Shown here: in pieces, positions 1 through 5,301 of the stretch
Numbering within the stretch: position 1 is the stretch's first letter
Layout: each line of letters opens with the position of its first letter
Assembly (NCBI GenBank): GCA_025937035.1
Contig: JAICSG010000315.1
Location: forward strand, 1-5,493
DNA from: Thermoanaerobaculia bacterium
GTDB taxonomy: Bacteria; Acidobacteriota; Thermoanaerobaculia; Multivoradales; UBA5704
Reading direction: 5' to 3'
Length of the DNA: 5,493 nt
Position numbers and translations under genes: made by a program
Notes under the pieces: generated by a model
What the model was told of the DNA's origin: nothing
Database searches by the model: none
What the model saw: the letters and a program-made list of their open reading frames with translations, nothing else

Positions 1-5
1 AGGAG
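1..5 (+). promoter_or_regulatory. Ribosome binding site of the small exported protein
   Basis: AGGAG lies at the very edge of the window, six bases before the ATG at 12. It supports that ATG as the true start and shows that the first gene is complete, although its promoter lies outside the window. Confidence 0.7.
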
Positions 6-11
6 CCGACC

Positions 12-317
12 ATGTCGTCGAAACCTGCCTCACATCGCGTTTTCTTCGTTTTCCTCCTGCTCGCCGCCCTCATCCTCGCCAGCCTACCCGCCCAGGCGCG
101 GACGGTTCATCGTTCCCCGGCGAGCCGTAACTCTGTTGCCGTATCCGGCGACACTGTCCTGTCCGGGATCTGGCGCTTCGTCGTGAGCCTCTGGCCGGGG
201 GTGGTAGTGAAGGAGGGGACGTCGATCGATCCCGACGGCAACCACACGACATCGACCACTCCGACAGGTGATCTGATTGACGAGGGGATGTCGATCGATC
301 CCAACGGCAGCAAGTAG
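12..317 (+). CDS. Small exported protein with duplicated SIDP motif, function unknown
   Basis: I do not recognise a family for this 101-aa protein. What is visible is a Sec-type signal peptide: a short basic N-terminus (residues 1-9, with K4, H8, R9), a strongly hydrophobic core (about 10-25, rich in F, L, A), and an A-Q-A cleavage motif ending at residue 29. There is no lipobox cysteine and no second membrane segment, so secretion or periplasmic release is likely. The mature part is about 72 residues, with a hydrophobic stretch around 53-66 (W54, W61, P62) followed by two copies of an EG-x-SIDP-x-G motif at 68-76 and 91-99, spaced 23 residues. The ATG is chosen for the AGGAG six bases upstream. 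A hairpin follows directly, so the gene probably ends its transcript. Signal peptide and repeat are seen; the role is unknown. The opposite-strand ORFs across it are not credible. Confidence 0.75.
   Translation: MSSKPASHRVFFVFLLLAALILASLPAQARTVHRSPASRNSVAVSGDTVLSGIWRFVVSLWPGVVVKEGTSIDPDGNHTTSTTPTGDLIDEGMSIDPNGSK
213..309 (+). repeat. Direct DNA repeat, two copies of 28 bp, 69 bp apart
   Basis: Bases 213-240 and 282-309 are the same except at two positions (C220/T289 and G234/A303). The spacing of 69 bp equals 23 codons, so the copies are in frame and encode the two EG-x-SIDP-x-G motifs of the exported protein. Both copies contain the palindromic core TCGATCGA. One mismatch changes Thr to Met and the other Asp to Asn, so both are non-synonymous. 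Confidence 0.85.
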
Positions 318-325
318 CGGGACCC

Positions 326-354
326 AAGGGGCCGGGGATCTCTCCGGCCCCTTT
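326..354 (+). terminator. Hairpin terminator after the small exported protein
   Basis: AAGGGGCCGG (326-335) pairs perfectly with CCGGCCCCTT (344-353) around an 8-base loop, starting 9 bases after the stop codon. The trailing T-run is only three bases (352-354), so the stem is strong but the tail is weak. It separates the small gene from the TPR gene, suggesting separate transcripts or partial read-through. Confidence 0.65.
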
Positions 355-432
355 CGTCATTTGCAGGTGTCACGAAACGGTGTCTTCCGGAGACTCTACA
401 ACTTGAGAGTTGCCAAATTCGAGAATACCCTG

Positions 433-437
433 GGAGG
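433..437 (+). promoter_or_regulatory. Ribosome binding site setting a GTG start
   Basis: GGAGG, nine bases before the GTG at 447, decides the start of the TPR protein. No in-frame ATG near the N-terminus offers a better alternative, and the zinc motif lies entirely downstream of this start. Confidence 0.7.
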
Positions 438-446
438 AAGACCGGA

Positions 447-1715
447 GTGGAAGACGTTCATCTGACGGAAGAGACGCTGGCCAAGTGGCTCTCGGGGACT
501 CTGGAGCATGACGAGGTGCTCCGCCTCGTGGTCCCCCACTTCCTGGCGCTCTGTCCGGTTTGCCGGGAACGGCACGCGGAGATCCTGCGCCTTCAGAAAG
601 AGGTCGGTCATTGGGACCCGGAGATCGCGGTGGTGGAGGGGCGGCAGGCTCCGGAGCTCTGGGCCCGCCTCGCCGGGTACCCCTATGCCGAGCAACTCCA
701 GGAGTTGGAGAGCGAGGATCTGCACACCTGGGGCCTTTGTCAGCTCCTCCTTCAGAAGAGCCGGGAGGCCACGTTCAGCGATCCAGCCCGCGGAGTAGAG
801 CTGGCGAACCTGGCGCTCCGGGTCGTCCGCCATCTCGGCAAGGCCTACGATCCCAATTGGGTGACGGATCTGCGCGCCCGGTGCTTTGCCCACCTCGGCA
901 ACGCGCGCCGGGTCCTCGGCGAGCTCAGGAGCGCAGAGGACGCTTTCGTTAAGGCGGAGGGCTGCCTGGTGCGGAGCAGCTCGGGAAACGTTGAGGTCCG
1001 GGCCGAGATCCTCGATCTGAGGTCATCTCTTCGCAGGGCTCAGCGCAGGCTTGACGAGGCGTTGGATCTCATCGATCAAGCCCTCTCCCTCTACCGCGAG
1101 GCCGGCCAGGAGCACGGGATCGCAAAATCATTGCTTCAGAGAGCCAAGATCCTGGAAGAGAATGGTGACTTGACCGGTGCGATTGATCTGCTACGCCGAA
1201 CTACGGAGGAGATCGATCCTGTCCGTGAGCCGCAGCTTTCGGCCTATGGCCGGTTCAATCTCCTGACCGCACTGCTCCTGGCGGAGCACTATGAGGAGGC
1301 GGAGCGCCTCTTACCCGCCATCGAAGGTCCTCTCCGCATAGTGGGACAGCCGCTGGATCTCATTCGTCTGCGTTGGGTCGAGGGGAACATCCACCTCGGC
1401 CGGGGCCGGCGGGGTCCCGCGGAGGCCGCTTTCCGGGAGGCTCAGAAAGAATTTCTGGAGCGGCAGATGGGCTACGATGCCGCGCTCGTTTCCCTGGACC
1501 TCGCCCGGCTCTACGCTCAGGAAGGGTGTGTCGAGGACCTGAAGCGGCTGGCGGCGGAGATGATGCCCGTCTTCCAATCGCGCGACGTTCACCGGGAGGC
1601 CATCCTCGCTCTGCTGATGTTCCAGCGCGCCTGTGAGGAGGAACGGCTTACGGTCGACCTCGTCCGCCAGCTCTCGGCCTATCTGCGCAGAGAGCGGCGG
1701 GGAAGCGGGCTCTGA
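447..1715 (+). CDS. TPR protein with N-terminal anti-sigma-like zinc motif
   Basis: This 422-aa protein has no signal peptide or membrane segment and should be cytoplasmic. Residues 1-45 carry a candidate zinc site: H31-x4-C36-x2-C39, with H43 close by and H5 and H21 upstream. This resembles the zinc-binding N-terminus of ECF anti-sigma factors (H-x3-C-x2-C), but with one extra residue in the first spacing. Residues ~143-376 form about six degenerate TPR units, roughly at 143-176, 183-216, 223-256, 264-297, 304-337 and 343-376, a fold that normally binds peptides or proteins. The GTG start at 447 is chosen because GGAGG at 433-437 sits nine bases upstream. The gene lies 93 bases after a hairpin terminator and converges with the alcohol dehydrogenase. 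TPR content is clear; a regulatory role, perhaps sensing a protein partner, is inference. No catalytic motif is visible. Confidence 0.85.
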   Translation: MEDVHLTEETLAKWLSGTLEHDEVLRLVVPHFLALCPVCRERHAEILRLQKEVGHWDPEIAVVEGRQAPELWARLAGYPYAEQLQELESEDLHTWGLCQLLLQKSREATFSDPARGVELANLALRVVRHLGKAYDPNWVTDLRARCFAHLGNARRVLGELRSAEDAFVKAEGCLVRSSSGNVEVRAEILDLRSSLRRAQRRLDEALDLIDQALSLYREAGQEHGIAKSLLQRAKILEENGDLTGAIDLLRRTTEEIDPVREPQLSAYGRFNLLTALLLAEHYEEAERLLPAIEGPLRIVGQPLDLIRLRWVEGNIHLGRGRRGPAEAAFREAQKEFLERQMGYDAALVSLDLARLYAQEGCVEDLKRLAAEMMPVFQSRDVHREAILALLMFQRACEEERLTVDLVRQLSAYLRRERRGSGL

Positions 1716-1717
1716 AG

Positions 1718-1767
1718 AAAAAAGCCCTCCGGGAGTGGAGGGGGAGATGGCTCCCGGGGGGAAGGGC
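1718..1767 (-). terminator. Intrinsic terminator of the alcohol dehydrogenase
   Basis: Read on the minus strand, GCCCT, a short bulge and CCGGGAG pair with CTCCCGG and AGGGC across a loop of about 15 bases. TTTTTT (complement of 1718-1723) follows directly. It begins nine bases after the dehydrogenase stop codon. On the plus strand the same stem has no T-tail, so it should act mainly for the minus-strand gene, although its position between two convergent genes may also hinder read-through from the TPR gene. Confidence 0.85.
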
Positions 1768-1775
1768 AATCCGGG

Positions 1776-2888
1776 TCAGGGCCGGATCGCCACCTTGAGC
1801 ACACCATCCCGCCGCTGCGCAAAGAGGTCATAGGCCTCCTTGATGCGGTCGAGCGGGAAGGTGTGTGTAAGCGGTGGGGTGAGGTCCACCCGTCCGCGGC
1901 GGACGGTCTCGATCAATCGCCGCATCCGCTCTTTCCCGCCGGGACAGAGGGTGGTGATGATGCGGTGATCGCCGAGGCCGGCCGCGAAAGCGTCATAAGG
2001 CATCTGCAATTTGCCCGAGTAGACTCCAAGGCTGGAGAGGGTGCCTCCCGGCCGCAGGCTGCGCAGGCAATTCTCGAAAGTCTGCTGCGTCCCCAGGGCC
2101 TCGATGGCCACGTCCACGCCGCCGCCGGTCAGCTTCTTGATCTCTTCGACGACGTCCACCTTGCGGGGATCGAGCACCACGTCGGCGCCCATCTTCCTGG
2201 CCATGGCGAGGCGGTAGTCGTCGACGTCCACGCCGATGATCAGCGCGGCGCCCATCAGCTTCGCCCCCGCGGTCGCGCAGAGGCCGATCGGCCCCTGGGC
2301 GAAGACGACCACCGAATCACCGATCTTCACCTGGCCCGACTCCGCGCCGGAGAATCCGGTCGAGGCGATGTCGGCCAGCAGCACGACCTGCTGGTCGGTG
2401 AGCTCGTCGGGGATCTTGGCCATGTTGGCCTGGGCATTGGGCACCAGCAGGTACTCGGCCTGGGAGCCGTGGATGGTGTTGCCGAAGCGCCAGCCGCCGA
2501 GGGCCTCGTAGCCGTTGCCATGGCCGCACTGGGCCTGATGGCCGGAGAGGCAGGCCAGGCATTGGCCACAGGGTGTGATCGCCCCCACCAGCACCCGGTC
2601 GCCGACCTTGTAGCCGGTGAGGCCCGGCCCGAGCTCCTCGATCACGCCGACCGGCTCATGCCCGATGATCAGTCCGGGGCGGACGGGATACTCCCCGCGC
2701 AGGATGTGCACGTCCGTGCCACAGATCGTGGTCAGGGTGACCCGGATCACCGCCTCGCCGACCCCGGCCCTGGGGCGGGGGACCTCGTCCACGCGGATGT
2801 CGTTGACGCCGTGGAACACGGTCGCCTTCATCGTCTTGACGCCGGTGCGGGTCTCGGTGCGCTCCAGGGTCTCGAAAGCTGTCGTCAT
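1776..2888 (-). CDS. Zinc-dependent alcohol dehydrogenase, medium-chain family
   Basis: This 370-aa protein oxidises an alcohol or reduces an aldehyde or ketone with a nicotinamide cofactor in the cytoplasm. The GroES-like N-terminal domain has the catalytic zinc region: C56-G-T-D59, H77-E78 in a GHEPVG motif, and D173 in ADIASTGF, matching the C/H/E/D set of the Thermoanaerobacter/Clostridium secondary alcohol dehydrogenases. C107, C110, C113 and C121 form a complete structural zinc lobe. The Rossmann domain has AQGPIG (197-202), and acidic D221 and D223 follow the second strand, which favours NAD over NADP. The LCPGG segment (314-318) also recalls the secondary-alcohol branch. The start at 2888 is chosen for its strong AAGGAGG; an extension to 2939 adds 17 residues with no family support. 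Exact substrate cannot be read; a formaldehyde dehydrogenase-like role is an alternative. The toxin gene lies 121 bases upstream on the same strand. Confidence 0.93.
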   Translation of the reverse strand: MTTAFETLERTETRTGVKTMKATVFHGVNDIRVDEVPRPRAGVGEAVIRVTLTTICGTDVHILRGEYPVRPGLIIGHEPVGVIEELGPGLTGYKVGDRVLVGAITPCGQCLACLSGHQAQCGHGNGYEALGGWRFGNTIHGSQAEYLLVPNAQANMAKIPDELTDQQVVLLADIASTGFSGAESGQVKIGDSVVVFAQGPIGLCATAGAKLMGAALIIGVDVDDYRLAMARKMGADVVLDPRKVDVVEEIKKLTGGGVDVAIEALGTQQTFENCLRSLRPGGTLSSLGVYSGKLQMPYDAFAAGLGDHRIITTLCPGGKERMRRLIETVRRGRVDLTPPLTHTFPLDRIKEAYDLFAQRRDGVLKVAIRP

Positions 2889-2893
2889 GGAAT

Positions 2894-2900
2894 CCTCCTT
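2894..2900 (-). promoter_or_regulatory. Ribosome binding site of the alcohol dehydrogenase
   Basis: AAGGAGG on the minus strand lies five bases before the ATG at 2888. It is close to the full anti-16S complement, implies good translation, and settles the start against the in-frame ATG codons at 2939 and near residue 20. Confidence 0.8.
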
Positions 2901-2971
2901 CTTCCTTCCACCTCTCAAGCTATCGAGGAAGAGACGCAAGGCCGATACCCGGCAGGAGGGCGGCGAGGCGC

Positions 2972-2988
2972 GGGCGGGTGGGGCGGGG
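2972..2988 (+). other. G-quadruplex motif between toxin and dehydrogenase genes
   Basis: Four G-runs of 3, 3, 4 and 4 bases are separated by single-base loops (C, T, C), which is the pattern of the most stable parallel quadruplexes. It lies on the template strand 84 bases before the dehydrogenase start, so the transcript there is C-rich and poor in G. The motif is seen; folding or a regulatory role is inference. The rest of the 121-bp gap holds no promoter I could call with confidence. Confidence 0.6.
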
Positions 2989-3009
2989 ACTACGCGGCGG
3001 GGTGGGGAG

Positions 3010-3453
3010 TCAGGCGTCGGGACGCTGCGGGTCGATCCAGGTGCGATCGAGATAGGCGGGGTAGAGTGGATCGAAGTCCTTGTCCGTGGTCAGCAGGTGG
3101 GCCCCGGCGATGATGGTGGTAGCCGCGATCCAGATGTCGTTCTGTTCGACGGACTTACCGCTCTTCTGAAGAAAGAAGTCGAGCTCGGCGTAGGTCGACA
3201 AGACTTCCTCTGAGTGGATGTCCAGAAGGGTAAACTGTTGGAGTAGGTCCTCCAGAAGGCGAATCTTCTCAGGCCCCCAGCTGAGCTTCTTCACCAAGGC
3301 CAGTAGCTCCCCAACGGTGACGACGCAAACCAGAGGCTTTTCCACGCTCGCCGTCAGCTGGTAACGGGAATCAATAGCTTCGCCGAGCCTGTTGGCCCGG
3401 ACGATTTGGACGAGGATATTGGTATCGAGGAGAAACTGTCTGTAGGGGATCAA
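3010..3453 (-). CDS. vapC: PIN-domain toxin, VapC-like ribonuclease
   Basis: This is a 147-aa PIN-domain protein, a usual length for VapC toxins, which are metal-dependent RNases that cut tRNA or rRNA and stop growth when freed from the antitoxin. The four expected acidic positions are present: D10 in the N-terminal LDTN, E49 in VGELLAL, D106 in QNDIWIAA, and D124 (with D126) in TTDKDF. The start is TTG at 3453. It overlaps the antitoxin stop as TTGA, no ATG exists in frame upstream before a stop codon, and any internal start would lose D10. No Shine-Dalgarno precedes the TTG, so translation probably depends on coupling to the antitoxin. The active site looks intact. RNA target unknown; the fold assignment is firm, the toxin role is inferred from fold and pairing. 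Confidence 0.9.
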   Translation of the reverse strand: MIPYRQFLLDTNILVQIVRANRLGEAIDSRYQLTASVEKPLVCVVTVGELLALVKKLSWGPEKIRLLEDLLQQFTLLDIHSEEVLSTYAELDFFLQKSGKSVEQNDIWIAATTIIAGAHLLTTDKDFDPLYPAYLDRTWIDPQRPDA

Positions 3454-3662
3454 GACATTTTTTCAAGGAGGGCAAGGATTTCTTCGTCGGTCTCATCCCC
3501 CGGCCACTTGCCCATGACGGCGTTGAGACCGGAGTCAGGGCCTTGCGGCTGGTGCAGGACGCTTCGATCGAACTTCTTGAGGATGCCAGAGCGGAGGGTA
3601 GGCCTTTCCTCCACATTCATCTCAAGATCTGCTGGGTCCGGCTTCGGTTTTGGGATTGCCAT
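3450..3662 (-). CDS. Antitoxin-like small protein paired with the PIN toxin
   Basis: This 70-aa protein lies directly upstream of the PIN toxin and overlaps it by four bases, the usual antitoxin-first order. The C-terminal third (about 51-69, GKWPGDETDEEI followed by a leucine-rich acidic helix) resembles the toxin-wrapping tail of antitoxins paired with PIN proteins. The N-terminal part is rich in Pro and Lys (residues 1-10), and I see no AbrB, ribbon-helix-helix or helix-turn-helix pattern. The ATG at 3662 is chosen over an upstream ATG at 3716 because a good AGGAGGT stands at the right distance only for 3662. Function would be to bind and block the nuclease; autoregulation is uncertain given the missing DNA-binding domain. 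The call rests on position and C-terminal character. Confidence 0.78.
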   Translation of the reverse strand: MAIPKPKPDPADLEMNVEERPTLRSGILKKFDRSVLHQPQGPDSGLNAVMGKWPGDETDEEILALLEKMS

Positions 3663-3669
3663 AGGCTTC

Positions 3670-3676
3670 ACCTCCT
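3670..3676 (-). promoter_or_regulatory. Ribosome binding site of the antitoxin
   Basis: On the minus strand GAGGAGGTG stands about seven bases before the ATG at 3662. This sets the start at 70 aa rather than 88 aa and implies much stronger initiation at the antitoxin than at the TTG of the toxin, as expected for a pair that needs excess antitoxin. Confidence 0.75.
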
Positions 3677-3792
3677 CGCCAGATAAGGATACCAGAATCG
3701 CCCGCCGTATCGCCATCCCGAGCCGTTGTCGCGAGAGCTGGGTACGAGATCACACCAGCCGCACCAGGCTCAGCACCAGCTCCAGGGCTTCC

Positions 3793-3819
3793 TGGACGCC
3801 GCGGAGCTTCGTGTAAACT
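3793..3819 (+). promoter_or_regulatory. Possible promoter of the wax ester synthase/DGAT gene
   Basis: TGGACG (3793-3798, four of six matches to the sigma-70 -35 box) and TAAACT (3814-3819, four of six to the -10 box) are separated by 15 bases, shorter than the preferred 17. A start near 3826 would leave a short leader containing the ribosome binding site. The divergent region 3663-3848 must hold some promoter for this gene, but this match is weak. Confidence 0.25.
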
Positions 3820-3836
3820 TCCCCTCTCCATCACCC

Positions 3837-3842
3837 GGGAGG
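3837..3842 (+). promoter_or_regulatory. Ribosome binding site setting a GTG start
   Basis: GGGAGG six bases before the GTG at 3849 decides the start of the acyltransferase. The longer in-frame reading from the ATG at 3726 has no such site and would add 41 residues without family character. Confidence 0.75.
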
Positions 3843-3848
3843 TACGCC

Positions 3849-5258
3849 GTGAAAGCTTCGGAAAATCCCGACACCCTGCGGGAGCCGCTGTCCCCCGTCG
3901 ATCATGCCTGGTTGCGGATGGACGAGCCGTCCAACCTCATGATCATCAACGGCGTCCTGGTGATGGACGAGCCGGTCTCCTTCGACCGCCTCAAGGCCCT
4001 GTTCCGGCGCCGGCTCCTCCCCATCCGCCGCTTCCGCCAGCACATCATCCACGTCGGCGGCGACCCCTTCTGGGAGGAGGACCCGGAGCTCGATCTCGAT
4101 CACCACCTCCAGCGCATGGAGCTGCCGCGGCCCGGGGACGACCACGTCCTGCGCGAGATCATCAGCAGCCTGATGAGCGAGCCGCTCGACCTCAAGCGCC
4201 CGCTCTGGAGCTTCTACCTGCTCGAAGGGTACAAGGGGCAGGGGTGCGTTCTCATGGGACGCCTCCACCACTGCATCGGCGACGGCATGGCCCTCCTCCT
4301 GGTGCTCCTGTCGCTGACCGATCTGGAAGCGGGGGGGAGCGGCGGGACCGATACCTACGACGAGCTCGACAGCCCCTTCACCGACCTCTTCCGCGAGACC
4401 CCGCACGGAGCCGAAGCCGCCAAGCAGCTCGCCGAGCGCATCATGCCGGACGGCATCCGTCTGATGCAGGCCTCCGCCGACGCCTTCCGCTCGATGGGCA
4501 CCCTCACCACCGGCGTGGCCTCGACGGCGGCCTTCAGCCGTCTGGTCTTCCGCCTGCCCGATCCCTCGACCATCCTCAAGGGGGAGCTCGGCGTGCCGAA
4601 GCGCGTCGCCTGGTCCGAGCCGATCGCGATCGACGACGTCAAGGAGGTCGGCCGCGCCCTCAAGGCCACCCTCAACGACGTCCTGCTCTCGGCGATGACG
4701 GGCGGCCTGCGGCGCTACCTCGGCCACCGGGGGGAGAAGGCGAACGGCGTGACCTTCCGGGCGGCCATGCCGGTCAACCTGCGGCCGATCGACGACATGG
4801 CGGACCTGGGCAACCAGTTCGGGCTGATCTTCCTCTCCCTGCCGGTCGGGATCGAGGACCCGGTGGAGCGGCTGCAGGCCCTCCACGAGAACGCGCAGGC
4901 CCTGAAGCGCTCGGCCGAGCCGGTGGTGGTGTTCGCCATCCTGAAGCTCCTGGGAATGTCACCGCTCGCCCTGCAGAAGCTGGCGGTGACCATCTTCGGG
5001 TCCAAGGCGACCGCGGTGATGACCAACGTGCCGGGCCCGCGGGAGGTGCTGCATCTGGCGGGCAAGCCGATCCGGGAGATCTTCTTCTGGGTGCCGCAGT
5101 CCGGCCACCTGGGCCTCGGCATCAGCATCTTCAGCTACGCCGGCCACGTCCGCATGGGCCTCGCCTCGGACGCCGGCCTCGTCCCGGACCCGGAGGTCAT
5201 CGTCCGGGGCTTCCACGCGGAATTCGAGGAGCTCCAGGAGCGGGCGCGGCGGGGGTAG
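3849..5258 (+). CDS. Wax ester synthase / diacylglycerol acyltransferase (WS/DGAT)
   Basis: This 469-aa enzyme transfers an acyl group from acyl-CoA to a fatty alcohol (wax ester) or diacylglycerol (triacylglycerol), the last step of bacterial storage-lipid synthesis at the membrane surface. The family start LSPVDHAWLRMD is at 14-25. PLW (118-120) precedes the catalytic HHxxxDG, here H140-H141-C-I-G-D145-G146, with no substitution. N276-D277 gives the second-domain ND motif, followed by MPVNLRP (307-313), the GNQFG segment (321-325) and the C-terminal MTNVPGP (391-397). Length is typical of the 450-480 aa family and the gene is complete. GTG at 3849 is chosen for its GGGAGG. No lipid gene is adjacent; it is divergent from the toxin-antitoxin pair. 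Substrate preference between alcohol and diacylglycerol cannot be told from sequence. Long ORFs in other frames reflect its high GC. Confidence 0.95.
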   Translation: MKASENPDTLREPLSPVDHAWLRMDEPSNLMIINGVLVMDEPVSFDRLKALFRRRLLPIRRFRQHIIHVGGDPFWEEDPELDLDHHLQRMELPRPGDDHVLREIISSLMSEPLDLKRPLWSFYLLEGYKGQGCVLMGRLHHCIGDGMALLLVLLSLTDLEAGGSGGTDTYDELDSPFTDLFRETPHGAEAAKQLAERIMPDGIRLMQASADAFRSMGTLTTGVASTAAFSRLVFRLPDPSTILKGELGVPKRVAWSEPIAIDDVKEVGRALKATLNDVLLSAMTGGLRRYLGHRGEKANGVTFRAAMPVNLRPIDDMADLGNQFGLIFLSLPVGIEDPVERLQALHENAQALKRSAEPVVVFAILKLLGMSPLALQKLAVTIFGSKATAVMTNVPGPREVLHLAGKPIREIFFWVPQSGHLGLGISIFSYAGHVRMGLASDAGLVPDPEVIVRGFHAEFEELQERARRG

Positions 5259-5301
5259 GCCCCTCACTCCCTCAAAGCAGCTCTACAGTCAGTTTTTCGT
5301 A

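Noticed and set aside
403..431. Promoter-like TTGAGA-17-TACCCT before the TPR gene
   Set aside because: Transcription would begin at or after the ribosome binding site at 433-437, leaving no usable leader, and the -10 match is poor.
1863..3113. Long plus-strand ORF (416 aa) opposite the alcohol dehydrogenase
   Set aside because: It is antisense to a gene with clear motifs, has His/Ala/Gly/Asp-rich low-information composition typical of GC-rich shadows, and has no ribosome binding site.
3726..3848. N-terminal extension of the acyltransferase to an ATG
   Set aside because: The 41 added residues show no family similarity and lack a ribosome binding site, while the GTG at 3849 has GGGAGG at good spacing and gives the typical family N-terminus.
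3831..4886. Long minus-strand ORF (351 aa) opposite the acyltransferase
   Set aside because: It mirrors codons of the WS/DGAT gene, is rich in V, E, H and A with no motif, and crosses the intergenic region without a start signal.
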